DNA of 64,000 nucleotides from Billgrantia tianxiuensis (GCF_009834345.1 NZ_CP035042.1:992001-1056000), one strand, 5' to 3'; shown: positions 52,177 to 61,003, numbered from the stretch's first letter. The notes: generated by a model from the sequence alone, not told the origin. A program made the numbers and translations.

Positions 52177-52681
52177 ACGATGAAGGAAAATTTCCCAGTG
52201 CAATCTTCTTTACATTCGGTTCGAATCGCGAGGGGGCAGGCGTGTCCAAAAGAAGTTGGTGATTTTTCTTGTTTCGGGGTTGTTTTTTAGTGCTTCGCCT
52301 CGTGGGAAGTCCCTTGGGCGATGAGATTGAAGAGACTGCGAGGGCTTGGCTACCCTGGTTTGTGTATCGTTGAGGTAATTGAGTTGTAATAATTTTGTCT
52401 TGGGAAGCCATTTTGATGGGTATTTATTTTTTCTCATTTTTGGTGGGTGTGGTGGTTCGTTATGGGTTTTATAAGTGAGTATGATAAATAACTTTTTTCA
52501 GTGTTTTTTCTCCGCCATTGCATTGCGCTGGCTGTTTGTTTGGCTATGATTTTATGGGGCGGGGTTCCGCTCCGGTAACGTTGAATCTCGTGCATGATGC
52601 AGACTGAAAAGAAATAGAAATGTTGTACCCGGATTTTTCTGGCTGGTTATTGCAGTCCATAGACCTAGAAGGAGACATGGC
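52177..52681. other. AT-rich intergenic region between the giant gene and the type III locus
   Basis: About 500 bp with no supported gene and visibly lower GC than the rest of the window, with several T-rich runs (for example around 52270 and 52420). It must contain the promoter for the following operon. I looked for a HrpL-type GGAACC...CCAC box in the correct orientation and did not find one. Confidence 0.65.
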
Positions 52682-52879
52682 ATGGCGATCTTCAAGCTCA
52701 AGGAAAAGAAAGAGAATGAGGGTGTTTCAGGCGCCGGCGGTTCTGGCGGCGGCATCAATGTTCAGGAACTGAAAAAAGTCTTTGATGAGGCTGCCGAGAA
52801 GTCGATGGAGGTCAGCAAGACCAAGACCGAGGGTAACACCGACGTCGATACCGCCAGGGCGGCACGCCCGAACAATTGA
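52682..52879 (+). CDS. 65-residue protein at the head of the type III locus
   Basis: ATG 52682 follows AAGGAGA. The N-terminus is lysine/glutamate-rich (FKLKEKKENEG), then a Gly-rich linker (GAGGSGGG), then one amphipathic helix (NVQELKKVFDEAAEKSMEV) and a polar tail. There is no signal peptide. The size and single-helix layout fit an early type III substrate, pilin/needle or chaperone, but no family is recognised. It is 127 bp upstream of sctD. Confidence 0.6.
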   Translation: MAIFKLKEKKENEGVSGAGGSGGGINVQELKKVFDEAAEKSMEVSKTKTEGNTDVDTARAARPNN

Positions 52880-53005
52880 CGCGGTCACGATGGACGCTGG
52901 CGGGGCACCAGCGTCCGTTCGTGCTTGAAGTTTTGGCTGTGCATTGCCGCTTTCACGTACGGGGTGGGGCTCGTGCGCGATGGCCTTTCATGACGGGTGG
53001 CGTTC

Positions 53006-54243
53006 ATGGCTTCCGTGTCTTCGTTATTGTTGCCGACGACCGAGACGTTCTCCACGCTCGAGGTCAGAAGCGGTTTCCACTGCGGCGTGGCGGTTCCCCT
53101 CGAGAGGTCCGTCTGTCGCCTCGGCTCCGCCGCCAGCAGCGATGTCATGTTGAGCGACGATGGCATTGCCGCTGAACATGTCATCTTGCGCTTCCACGGA
53201 CGTATGGTAGCCATCGAGGCGGTCGGCGGTACCGCCGAAGCCAATGGCAAACCGTTGGCGCAAGGTACCGGTTGGCGAACTCCTCTGCCGGTTACTCTCA
53301 CCATCGGTGAGGCGACACTCACCCTTTCCCGGCCTGAGCTTTCGTTGCCGCCTGCCTTGCAGAGCGCCCGCCAGGCCGCTGGTACGCTCAAGGAACGTGT
53401 GCAAGCCGGCATTCCGGCTCTATCGGTGGCCTTGGGACGTCGCCTGGCTCCGCTGGAAGCGGGCTTGCGTCGCGTCGCGCTACCCATCGGGTCGGTCCTG
53501 CAAGGCTGGCTGGTGAGGTTCTGGCTGCGCATTGAGCGGTTCATGGCGCCGGTGAACCGACGCCTGGGTCGCTGGCTGGCGCCGCTGGGAGATTTCATGG
53601 TCCGCCAGTGGCAGCGGGCACCGATACCCGCGCCCTGGCGCCAACGGCTGGCCCTGGTGGGCCGGGCCGCGCCTCATGTATTGGCCGGGCGCGGTGCCGC
53701 CGTGATGGCCTTCTGCTCCTCCCTCGCGCTCGTGGGGGCTTATCAGATGATTGGCGTCGGCAAGGCAGGAGCCGACATTTCCGCCAGCGCACTCTACTCC
53801 ACGGGCATGTTGCATCCACAGGCGGCCGAGGCGGCTCGTGCGCTGATGGATAGCGAGACGCCACCCGAGGAGGCTCTGGCGCAGCGTCTCACCGAGGCCG
53901 GACTGGAGGGGCTGCAAGTACGCGATGCCGGCAATCATCTGATCGTGGCCGGTGAATTCCCCCCGAGCGATATGAGGAATGGCGCGACGTACAGCACTGG
54001 TTCGACCAGCACTACGGTAGTCGTCAGCTGTTGATCAGCGAGGCTCGGCCGCGGCTATCGGTCGACTCGCCGGCGCTCCAGTTCCAGGCGGTGTGGTTTG
54101 GGGACAATCCCTACGTCGTCGATGCCCGGGGCGAGCGTCTCTACCCCGGCGCTCCCTTGCAGGAGGGGTGGGTGCTGGCCGAGATCGCCGAGGGCCGTGT
54201 CACGGTACGCCGTGATGGCACCGAATTCTCCCTGACGCTCTGA
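53006..54243 (+). CDS. sctD: SctD, inner-membrane ring protein of the type III secretion system, frame broken by a one-base contraction
   Basis: The N-terminal cytoplasmic FHA-like domain (VCRLGSAASSDVMLSDDGIA; AEHVILRFHG) is followed by a long basic linker, one TM helix (AAVMAFCSSLALVGAYQMIG) and periplasmic ring domains. The last about 90 residues (QFQAVWFGDNPYVVDARGER; LYPGAPLQEGW) read in another frame. Adding one C to the six-C run at 53959-53964 joins them as GEFPPERYEEWRDV. GTG 52997 is an alternative start. SctD forms the outer of the two inner-membrane rings and contacts the secretin N-domains. Confidence 0.88.
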
Positions 54244-54254
54244 GGGGGCTGCCC

Positions 54255-54671
54255 ATGAGAGTCATTTCCGAGCGCCCCCATGACGACACCCGGCTTCGCA
54301 CGGGCACGGTGAGCCACTCTGGCGAGCGCGGTGGTGGGCATGTCGGTGAGATAGAGAGTGGCAAGCCCGTCGACCCGGAGCGCCAGGCCGATTTTGCCAG
54401 GGCGGTGGAGGATAGCCAGGCCAGGCGTCAACAAGAAGGCACGTTGCGCGAGCGGGTCGAACGCTTGGCGCAGCCGTCGCCGAGCGATCCATCGCTGTAC
54501 GGCAACGAGCGCAGCATCGAGCTGCTCCAGCACGTGGCCGAGGTGGTGCTGCCCGGGATGGACGTATCGCCCGAGATCGCCGATCTGGCCGTGCAGATGA
54601 TCAATGAAGAGGTCACGCAGCGCCTGGAGTGGGCAGCGCGCCGTACCGAGGCCGAGGAGTACGAGCCATGA
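54255..54671 (+). CDS. sctX: Putative SctX-like export component
   Basis: 138 residues, hydrophilic, with a disordered N-terminal half and a helical C-terminal half (NERSIELLQHVAEVVLPGMD; QMINEEVTQRLEWAARRTEA). It is coupled by ATGA to the sctY-like gene, which is coupled to sctV, giving the sctX-sctY-sctV order known from Yersinia yscXYV. Sequence similarity to YscX is not obvious by eye, so the name rests mainly on position. In Yersinia, YscX is an exported protein that binds YscY and the SctV cytoplasmic ring. Confidence 0.55.
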   Translation: MRVISERPHDDTRLRTGTVSHSGERGGGHVGEIESGKPVDPERQADFARAVEDSQARRQQEGTLRERVERLAQPSPSDPSLYGNERSIELLQHVAEVVLPGMDVSPEIADLAVQMINEEVTQRLEWAARRTEAEEYEP

Positions 54672-55000
54672 GGGATGGCGACCAGGGAGCGGCGGAGCTG
54701 CTGCACATGATGGGGCACCTCTACCTCAAGAGTGGCGAAAAGAAGCGTGGCCTGGTGCTGCTGCTGATCGCAGCGCATGCGGCGCCGGCACATGTCGGGA
54801 TCCTGCATTCCCTATCCCGGGCCTTCATTGCGGTGGGCGATGCGCCGCGTGCGCTCGAGGCGCTCGATCGTATCGAGCAGCTGCAGGGAGCCTCTCCGGC
54901 GCTGGTATTGCTGCAAAGCCGTGCGCTGTGGGCGGACGGTCAAAGGGACGAGGCCCGGCGCCGCTTTCACGATTACCTGCAGCTGCGGGGGAGTGCATGA
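54668..55000 (+). CDS. sctY: SctY-like TPR chaperone
   Basis: 110 residues of TPR-like helical hairpins: LLHMMGHLYLKSGEKKRGLV, then SLSRAFIAVGDAPRALEALD, then SRALWADGQRDEARRRFHDY and LQL. Size and the final DEARRRFHDYLQL resemble YscY. It overlaps its neighbours by ATGA on both sides. The family role is to chaperone SctX and bind SctV. Confidence 0.78.
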   Translation: MRDGDQGAAELLHMMGHLYLKSGEKKRGLVLLLIAAHAAPAHVGILHSLSRAFIAVGDAPRALEALDRIEQLQGASPALVLLQSRALWADGQRDEARRRFHDYLQLRGSA

Positions 55001-57213
55001 GCGCGGTCCTGGCGAAGCTCAATCTCGTTGCCCAGCGGGCGGCCCAGCGCAGCGACATCGTCATTGCGCTGTTCACCGTGCTGGCGGTGATCATGATGAT
55101 CATCCCGCTGCCGACGACCCTCGTGGATGCCTTGATCGGTATCAACATCGGTTTCAGCCTGCTGATCCTCGTCGTGGCGTTCTATATCTCTCACCCGGTC
55201 GAGTATTCGTCGCTGCCGCCGATCATCCTGCTGGCCACCCTGTTTCGCCTGGCGCTGTCGATCACCACCACCCGCTTGATTCTGCTCGAGGGCGATGCCG
55301 GACAGATCGTCTCGGCATTCGGCCACTTCGTCATTGCCGGTGAAGTGGTGATCGGCCTGGTGGTGTTCTTGATCATCACCGTGGCGCAGTTCCTGGTGAT
55401 CACCAAGGGGGCCGAGCGGGTCGCGGAGGTTGCGGCCCGTTTCATCCTCGATGCCATGCCGGGCAAGCAGATGAGCATCGACAACGACCTGCGCAATGGC
55501 GACATCGATCAGGAGGAGGCGCGTGGCAGGCGCCGGCGCCTGGAGCAGGAGAGCCAGCTCTATGGGGCGATGGATGGTGCGATGAAGTTCGTCAAGGGCG
55601 ATGCCATCGCCGGCCTGGTGATCCTGTGCGTGAACCTGATCGGTGGGCTGTCGTTGGGCATGGTCAAGCGGGGCATGTCGTTCGGTGAGGCGGTGAACAC
55701 CTATTCGCTGCTGACGGTCGGTGATGGCCTCGTGGCCCAGATCCCGGCGCTGCTGATCGCCGTGGGAGCCGGCACCGTGGTGACGCGGGTCAGTTCGAAT
55801 ACCGGACACAACGGTGACCTGGGCAGCGAGATCGTTGCTCAACTCGGCAGGAACTCCCGGGCACTGGGGCTGACAGCCGTCATCTTGTTCTTCGTCGCCT
55901 TCATCCCGGGGTTTGCCTCCGGCGTGTTTCTCGCCTTGGCCGCCGGTTTGGGCTTTGCGGCCTTCGTGATCCGGCGACGGGAACGCCAGCTCGTGGCTCA
56001 GGCCGGCAACGCGTCGCCCGCCTTGGCCATGTCGGCTGGTGCCACGCCGGCTAGTGGTAGTACCGCTCCACCGCCCGAAGTGTCGCCGCCATCGGCTCCT
56101 CACGAGCCTGAAGCCTCTGCGCCGGCATCGGGAGCGGATGGCGTGCACCGGGTGAGGCTCAGCCTGGCGGCCCCTCTGGCCGACGAGCTGTCCGTGGATG
56201 CCCTGCGCTGGGATCTCGACGAGGCGCGCCGCCGGGCCGGCGAAACCCTGGGGGTCGATATGCCCGGCGTCGGTTTGCGTGTCGATGCGGCATTGGAGGC
56301 CCAGCACTTTGCCATCGAACTCGACGAAGTCCCGATCATGCAGGGAGAGATTTCCGCCGGGCGGGTACTGCTCGACGACGATCCCGTGCATCTGGAGCTA
56401 CTGGAGGTGGAGGCTACAGAGCATCCGTCGCCGCTGAGTCGGCAACCGGGGCAGTGGGTGGCCGTGGGGGAGTGTGAGCGCCTGGATGAGGCCGGAATTG
56501 GTTACCTCAAGGCCGACCAAGTGCTGTGCCGCTGCCTGGAGCGCACCCTGACGCGCTATGCCGGTGAGTTCGTCGGTATCCAGGAAACCCGTGCCCTGCT
56601 GTCGCGCATGGAACAGGACTATGCCGAGTTGGTGGGCGAGGCGGTGCGCGTGGTGTCGCTGCAGAAGATCGCAGATATCCTGCGCCGCCTGGTGGACGAG
56701 GGCATTCCACTTCGCGCCCTGCGCACCATCCTCGAGGCGACAGTGACCTGGGGACCTCAGGAGGCGAGCGTGACACGGCTGGCAGAGCGGATTCGGGCGG
56801 CGCTGTCACGTCAGATCTGTCATCGCTTCGCTCGAGCCGACCGGGTGCTGCCGGCTTGGGTAGTGTCGCGCCAGGTCGAGGAAGCCATCCGCGCGACCCA
56901 GCGCAACAGCGATGGCGCTCCCAGAAGCGGCAGCGTGCCGGCTACGTTGTCGCGCTCCCTGAACCGTTGGTTCCAGCAGCGTCTCGAGGCGTTGGACAGC
57001 GACGTATCACCGGTGGTGGTGGTTTCCGCCGACGTGCGTTCGGTACTGCAACAGTGGGTGAGGCGGCATGAGCTGGATCTGCCTGTCATCGCCTGGACCG
57101 AGATCGCGCCGGAGTTCAGTCTCCAGTCGCTGGCCCAGGTCAGGCTGTCGCAAGAGCACTCGCGGGGCGACGGCGCTGCTGCGACCGGCACGCCCAAGGG
57201 CGCAACGGAATGA
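54997..57213 (+). CDS. sctV: SctV, major export gate protein
   Basis: 738 residues. The N-terminal about 340 residues hold 7-8 membrane helices and the FHIPEP-family signatures: MIIPLPTTLVDALIGINIGF, SLPPIILLATLFRLALSITT, AARFILDAMPGKQMSIDNDL and LTVGDGLVAQIPALLIAVGA. A Pro/Ala linker precedes the large cytoplasmic ring domain (VQILQ-type segment VVSLQKIADILRRLVDEGIP). SctV binds substrates and chaperones. No frame break is seen. Confidence 0.97.
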   Translation: MSAVLAKLNLVAQRAAQRSDIVIALFTVLAVIMMIIPLPTTLVDALIGINIGFSLLILVVAFYISHPVEYSSLPPIILLATLFRLALSITTTRLILLEGDAGQIVSAFGHFVIAGEVVIGLVVFLIITVAQFLVITKGAERVAEVAARFILDAMPGKQMSIDNDLRNGDIDQEEARGRRRRLEQESQLYGAMDGAMKFVKGDAIAGLVILCVNLIGGLSLGMVKRGMSFGEAVNTYSLLTVGDGLVAQIPALLIAVGAGTVVTRVSSNTGHNGDLGSEIVAQLGRNSRALGLTAVILFFVAFIPGFASGVFLALAAGLGFAAFVIRRRERQLVAQAGNASPALAMSAGATPASGSTAPPPEVSPPSAPHEPEASAPASGADGVHRVRLSLAAPLADELSVDALRWDLDEARRRAGETLGVDMPGVGLRVDAALEAQHFAIELDEVPIMQGEISAGRVLLDDDPVHLELLEVEATEHPSPLSRQPGQWVAVGECERLDEAGIGYLKADQVLCRCLERTLTRYAGEFVGIQETRALLSRMEQDYAELVGEAVRVVSLQKIADILRRLVDEGIPLRALRTILEATVTWGPQEASVTRLAERIRAALSRQICHRFARADRVLPAWVVSRQVEEAIRATQRNSDGAPRSGSVPATLSRSLNRWFQQRLEALDSDVSPVVVVSADVRSVLQQWVRRHELDLPVIAWTEIAPEFSLQSLAQVRLSQEHSRGDGAAATGTPKGATE

Positions 57214-58604
57214 GCATCTCCAACGACAACTTCTCTTCCCCTGGACATGGAGCAATGACCGCAATGGCAGCCAGACCCTCGATCTTTTCCTTCGTCCTTG
57301 GCGCGGTGCCGATTCATGGCCTGGCGTTCTTCTTGCTGTCATGGCTCGTGCTGGCGATACCTTCACTTGCCCAGAGCGTCGACGGCGGAGAGGGACAGGG
57401 GCTCACGCTGGAAACCGGCCAGGGACGTATCCTGCGCTTCGGTGAGCCGGCCGCTTCGGTGTTCGTGGCCGATCCCGAGATTGCCGACGTGCAAGTCGTC
57501 TCACCTGGCGTGCTTTACCTCTTCGGCAAGGCCCAGGGGGACACCAACCTGATCGTGCTGGGCTCGGACGAGCGCACTCAGGCCTCGATGCGCATCCAGG
57601 TGCGCGACGGCGCCCAGGCGGCCAACCAGGCGTTGCAGGGCGCGGGAGGCGGAGCGCCGATCACGCTGCGCATGGCTGGCAACCAGCTGGTGGCGCAAGG
57701 CGAGAGTGTGGATGTCGATGGGGCCATCGCCATCCAGTCCACGCTGCAGAGCCACGCACCGGAAGAGGGACGAACGCTGGATGCCACCACCTATCAAGGC
57801 GGCACCCAGATCAATCTACGCGTCCGTTTCGCCGAGGTATCGCGCGAGGAACTGCTGCAGTACGGCGTCAGTTGGAGCGCGCTGATCAACAACGGCTCCC
57901 TGTCGCTGGGTATACTGCCCGGCTCCCAGGCCGGCATGACCTTCGGCACCCTGGGCGCCGGTGGCGACAGCGTCGACGGGCTGTTGCAGGCTTTGCAGGA
58001 GAATGGGCTGCTGCAGATCCTGGCGGAACCCAACATCACCGCGGTGACCGGAGAGACGGCAAGCTTCCTGGCCGGTGGCGAGATCCCGATCCCGGTGCCG
58101 GTCAATCGCGACCTGGTCGGCATCGAGTACAAGCAGTTCGGCGTCTCGCTGCTGTTCACCCCGGTATTGCTGCCCAACGATCGCATTTCGCTGCAGGTGC
58201 GCCCGGAGGTGAGCAGCCTGACCGACAGCAGTGTGCAAGTCGGGGGCATCAGCGTGCCGGGGCTGCAGGTCCGCCGCGCCGACACCCTGGTGGAGGTCGG
58301 CAGTGGGCAAACCTTCGCCATCGCCGGGCTGTTCCAGCGCGACACCTTCAACAACGTCGAACGCATTCCCGTGCTCGGCGATCTTCCGATCCTCGGCAAC
58401 CTGTTCCGCTCGCGGCGCTTCCAGCGCAACGAAACCGAGTTGGTGATCCTGATCACTCCCTACATCGTCGAACCCGTCTCTTCTCCGGCCTCGGTGCGCA
58501 TGCCAATGGATCATGCCCGGGTCGTGGGCGACGACGGGACGGTCGACACGGGCAGCGCCTATCGGGTCGCGAGCAACGATCCCTTCGGCTTCCACCTGCA
58601 GTGA
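57210..58604 (+). CDS. Tad/CpaC-type secretin serving as the type III outer-membrane pore
   Basis: 464 residues. After a signal sequence (AFFLLSWLVLAIPSLAQS), the T2SS/T3SS pilus N-domain reads GQGRILRFGEPAASVFVADP and VLYLFGKAQGDTNLIVLG, as in CpaC/RcpA. The secretin core follows: INLRVRFAEVSREELLQYGV, EPNITAVTGETASFLAGGEI and PVLGDLPILGNLFRS. It lacks classical SctC N0/N1 domains, which are encoded apart at 60072. The layout matches rhizobial RhcC2 with RhcC1/NolW. It is coupled to sctV by ATGA. Confidence 0.88.
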   Translation: MSISNDNFSSPGHGAMTAMAARPSIFSFVLGAVPIHGLAFFLLSWLVLAIPSLAQSVDGGEGQGLTLETGQGRILRFGEPAASVFVADPEIADVQVVSPGVLYLFGKAQGDTNLIVLGSDERTQASMRIQVRDGAQAANQALQGAGGGAPITLRMAGNQLVAQGESVDVDGAIAIQSTLQSHAPEEGRTLDATTYQGGTQINLRVRFAEVSREELLQYGVSWSALINNGSLSLGILPGSQAGMTFGTLGAGGDSVDGLLQALQENGLLQILAEPNITAVTGETASFLAGGEIPIPVPVNRDLVGIEYKQFGVSLLFTPVLLPNDRISLQVRPEVSSLTDSSVQVGGISVPGLQVRRADTLVEVGSGQTFAIAGLFQRDTFNNVERIPVLGDLPILGNLFRSRRFQRNETELVILITPYIVEPVSSPASVRMPMDHARVVGDDGTVDTGSAYRVASNDPFGFHLQ

Positions 58605-58617
58605 AGGAGAAAAGGGT

Positions 58618-59043
58618 ATGCGACATCACTCATGCTGTCCCTGGCGCCTGCTCCCCTTGGCACTGCTGCTGAGCGGCTGTGTCTCGTCGATGGGGCCGAT
58701 CTCGTGGGACACCGGCTATCGGCAGGTGGGCGATCCCGAGGGGCAGGATCCCGAGGCGCTGCGGCGCGCCATCGCGCCCAACACCTGCCGGGCGGCGCCG
58801 GGACAGGCCGGCATCGTGCCGCTGCCGCCTGGCTGCGCCAACGATCTCAACCTGCAGGCCATGGTCGAGCGTCCCGGCGACCTGCTGCACGGGCGCGAAA
58901 TGGGGCCTGCGCGGGGAGCCCCCGTGGCGGCGGCGGCTCGCGAGCGCTTGGAGGACCGCGAGCGCGCCAACAGCCGCCGCGTCGTGCTCGAGGCGGAAGC
59001 GCGCAGCTCCGCCAGCCGCAGTGCCACCACGGGGGACCTATGA
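58618..59043 (+). CDS. CpaD-like lipoprotein, partner of the Tad-type secretin
   Basis: 141 residues. The signal peptide ends in the lipobox LLLSGC. GCANDLNLQAMVERPGDLLHG followed by REMGPARGAP matches the conserved C-terminal motif of CpaD pilus-assembly proteins. The family acts with CpaC in the Tad outer-membrane portal. It starts 13 bp after the secretin gene and probably serves as its pilotin or accessory. Confidence 0.82.
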   Translation: MRHHSCCPWRLLPLALLLSGCVSSMGPISWDTGYRQVGDPEGQDPEALRRAIAPNTCRAAPGQAGIVPLPPGCANDLNLQAMVERPGDLLHGREMGPARGAPVAAAARERLEDRERANSRRVVLEAEARSSASRSATTGDL

Positions 59044-59067
59044 GCGTGCGCTTGCCAGCATTGCTTG

Positions 59068-59090
59068 GCCTGGGCGCATGGCGCCCAGGC
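59068..59090. terminator. Strong hairpin between convergent cpaD-like and tadD-like genes
   Basis: Perfect 10-bp stem GCCTGGGCGC / GCGCCCAGGC with a 3-base loop, between the two stop codons. There is no T run on either side; it may stop or stabilise both transcripts. Confidence 0.55.
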
Positions 59091-59098
59091 GGCGGGTC

Positions 59099-59884
59099 TT
59101 ACCGTGTCATGGCCAGCCCCATGGCGCGGGCTCGGCTGGCCGGGTCGGCGATCTCGCCGATGCGCGCAGCCTGTTCGATCAGCGACTGGCGCTCGTTGGC
59201 TGGCATTTCCGGAATGGCAATGCTGCGGGCGAGTTCCGTTTCCCGGGCCAGCACCAGCACCAGGATCAGGTTACGGAAGTGGCGCGCTTCAGCCAGCGGC
59301 GAGTCGCTCACCTGGTGCATCAGTTCGACCGCTTCGGCACTCTCGCCGGCCAGCGAGTATGCCAAGGCCAGGTTGGTGAGGGCGTCCGGGTCATGCGGCC
59401 TGAGGGCGGCCGCCCGCGAAAACGCATGGGTAGCCGATTCTCCCTGGCCGACCAGCGCGTGGGCGGCACCCAGGCGGCTCCAGGCCACGGGCGTGTCGAT
59501 TTCCGGCGCCGCCTTGTGCAGGTTGCGTACCGCGCTTTCCGCCTCGCCGAGCTGCAATTGGGCCGTACCCAGTCCCAACAGCGCTTCGGCGTTTTCGATA
59601 TCGAGTCGGAGGGCGGTACGGAAGGAGGCCTTGGCCGCTTCCGTGTTACCGGCCGCGAGCCGCGCATTGCCGAGCCGGACATGCAGGCGCGGATCATCGG
59701 GCGTCAACTCTGCTGCCCGCTCGTACATGGCCGCGGCGGTGGCATGGTCGCCGCGCTGGTTGATGTCGTCCGCCAGGCTGAGCAGGCGGGCCTGCTCGCC
59801 GCTTGGACCGACGGCGGTAGTCGTGCAGGCACCGAGTGCCATGCAGGCAAGCAACAGGGCGGTCGTTCTCAGGCTGGCAGTCAT
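59099..59884 (-). CDS. TadD-like TPR lipoprotein
   Basis: 261 residues. The signal peptide has lipobox LGAC (TALLLACMALGACTTT), then at least five TPR units: ADDINQRGDHATAAAMYERA, LHVRLGNARLAAGNTEAAKA, LLGLGTAQLQLGEAESAVRN, RLGAAHALVGQGESATHAFS and TNLALAYSLAGESAEAVELM. TadD-type proteins help assemble the Tad secretin. It is the only gene of the locus on the minus strand, so it has its own promoter. ATG 59884 is used; 59887 would be TTG. Confidence 0.8.
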   Translation of the reverse strand: MTASLRTTALLLACMALGACTTTAVGPSGEQARLLSLADDINQRGDHATAAAMYERAAELTPDDPRLHVRLGNARLAAGNTEAAKASFRTALRLDIENAEALLGLGTAQLQLGEAESAVRNLHKAAPEIDTPVAWSRLGAAHALVGQGESATHAFSRAAALRPHDPDALTNLALAYSLAGESAEAVELMHQVSDSPLAEARHFRNLILVLVLARETELARSIAIPEMPANERQSLIEQAARIGEIADPASRARAMGLAMTR

Positions 59885-60071
59885 CAAGGATCAAGCCTCC
59901 TTTCGTGTGACCCGGAATGGCGACGTCTTGAGGATGTTACTGCACCGTTTTCTCGCTTGGTATACGCAATCGTCAGTTAGTGAAAAGAAGTTTCGTGCAG
60001 GAATTTATCCGGGATGAGCGGTTGGAGAAGCGGCATGTTTTATCCCGACAGCAAGAGGAAGCGTATTGAGA

Positions 60072-60689
60072 ATGACGAGCCGGCGCCATGGGAAACACGT
60101 TTTTGTAGTCATGCATCATGCGTCGATATGTGGGCTTGTGGCGATCCTTTGCTCTGCGTCCCTGGCCCAGGAAGGTGAGGCCGAATGGCCGGCGGATGCC
60201 TGGAAGGAGAGGGAGTATCGCTACGTCATCATCGATCAGGACGTGCGCGACGTGCTGCGTGAAATGGGACACAACCTTTCCTTGCCTGTGGAGGTGTCGC
60301 GCGAAGTGAGAGGGCGTATCAGGGGCGACGTGAGGGCCGAAACCGCTGAGGAGTTCCTGGAGAAGATCAGCATGGCCAATGGCTTGGCCTGGTATTTCGA
60401 TGGCGGTGTGCTGCACGTCGTCACGCGTGGGGAAATGACCCAGCGTCGCTTCGAGCTCGACGGCCTCGATCAGCAGCGCTTGTTGGGCGAGATCGAGCGA
60501 ACTCGCATCGGCTCGCCCTTGAGAATGAGGCTGGTAAATGGAGGGTCAGTGCTGCAGGTCTGGGGACCTCCGGCCTGGATAGAGAGCGTGGCCAGGAAGG
60601 TCGAGCGCATGCGTGAGCCGACTCGTCACGGCCCTTCCAGGGTCAGGGTGTTTCGCGGTGGTACGACTGAAACGACCGTCAATGAATGA
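60072..60689 (+). CDS. Stand-alone SctC N0-N1 domain protein (NolW/RhcC1-like)
   Basis: About 205 residues with an N-terminal signal (ASICGLVAILCSASLAQ). The mature part is the N-terminal periplasmic region of a type III secretin: REYRYVIIDQDVRDVLREMG, VEVSREVRGRIRGDV and NGLAWYFDGGVLHVVTRGEM. No secretin beta-barrel follows. This matches rhizobial NolW/RhcC1, where the secretin is split in two genes. It would link SctD to the CpaC-type pore. ATG 60111 is a possible later start. Confidence 0.87.
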   Translation: MTSRRHGKHVFVVMHHASICGLVAILCSASLAQEGEAEWPADAWKEREYRYVIIDQDVRDVLREMGHNLSLPVEVSREVRGRIRGDVRAETAEEFLEKISMANGLAWYFDGGVLHVVTRGEMTQRRFELDGLDQQRLLGEIERTRIGSPLRMRLVNGGSVLQVWGPPAWIESVARKVERMREPTRHGPSRVRVFRGGTTETTVNE

Positions 60690-60715
60690 CGGCGACACGA
60701 GAGGAGAATGACCAG

Positions 60716-60898
60716 ATGAACGGTATCGAACCCACAGGTGCAACGGGCGGCAACGACGTAGCCGGTACGGATCAGCAAACCTTCGACGAAGCCGTCGAAA
60801 CCGCCCAGGTCAACGCCATGGTCGGCCAGGCCGTGGGCTCCCTGGCGACGATGCATGTGATGGATTACGTCGGTGAAACGCTCAAGGACGAAGGCTGA
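60716..60898 (+). CDS. 60-residue protein before sctI, candidate needle/pilus subunit
   Basis: ATG 60716 follows GAGAGGAGA. The N-terminal 20 residues are Gly/Thr-rich. The rest is one long helix (TFDEAVETAQVNAMVGQAVG, ending in a charged tail). Small size, no signal and location between secretin and rod genes suit SctF or a pilin-like substrate, but I cannot match a family. It begins 26 bp after the SctC N-domain gene. Confidence 0.62.
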   Translation: MNGIEPTGATGGNDVAGTDQQTFDEAVETAQVNAMVGQAVGSLATMHVMDYVGETLKDEG

Positions 60899-60946
60899 TC
60901 CTGGCCAAGGCAGGGCGCGGACGGCCGGTGCCGAACGCGCAGGCCC

Positions 60947-61003
60947 GGTTGTGAGGTGAATGTACGGTGGCGAGGTGAACGTACTGTTGCGAGGTGAACG
61001 TGA
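60947..61003 (+). repeat. Three tandem 19-bp repeats each carrying a ribosome-binding motif, upstream of sctI
   Basis: Copies at 60947-60965, 60966-60984 and 60985-61003 share the pattern GGTNGCGAGGTGAACGTAC with a few changes. Each holds GAGGTGAA; the third places it 6 bases before ATG 61003. The repeats may multiply ribosome loading or arise by slippage. Confidence 0.85.

Noticed and set aside
52177..52681. HrpL-type promoter (GGAACC-N15-16-CCAC) upstream of the type III locus
   Set aside because: GGAACC appears only as part of GCGGAACCCC on the minus strand near 52560, without a CCAC partner at the right distance.
54973..56391. A 472-codon minus-strand frame across sctV
   Set aside because: The composition is His/Asp/Gln-rich and featureless; the plus strand is unmistakable SctV.
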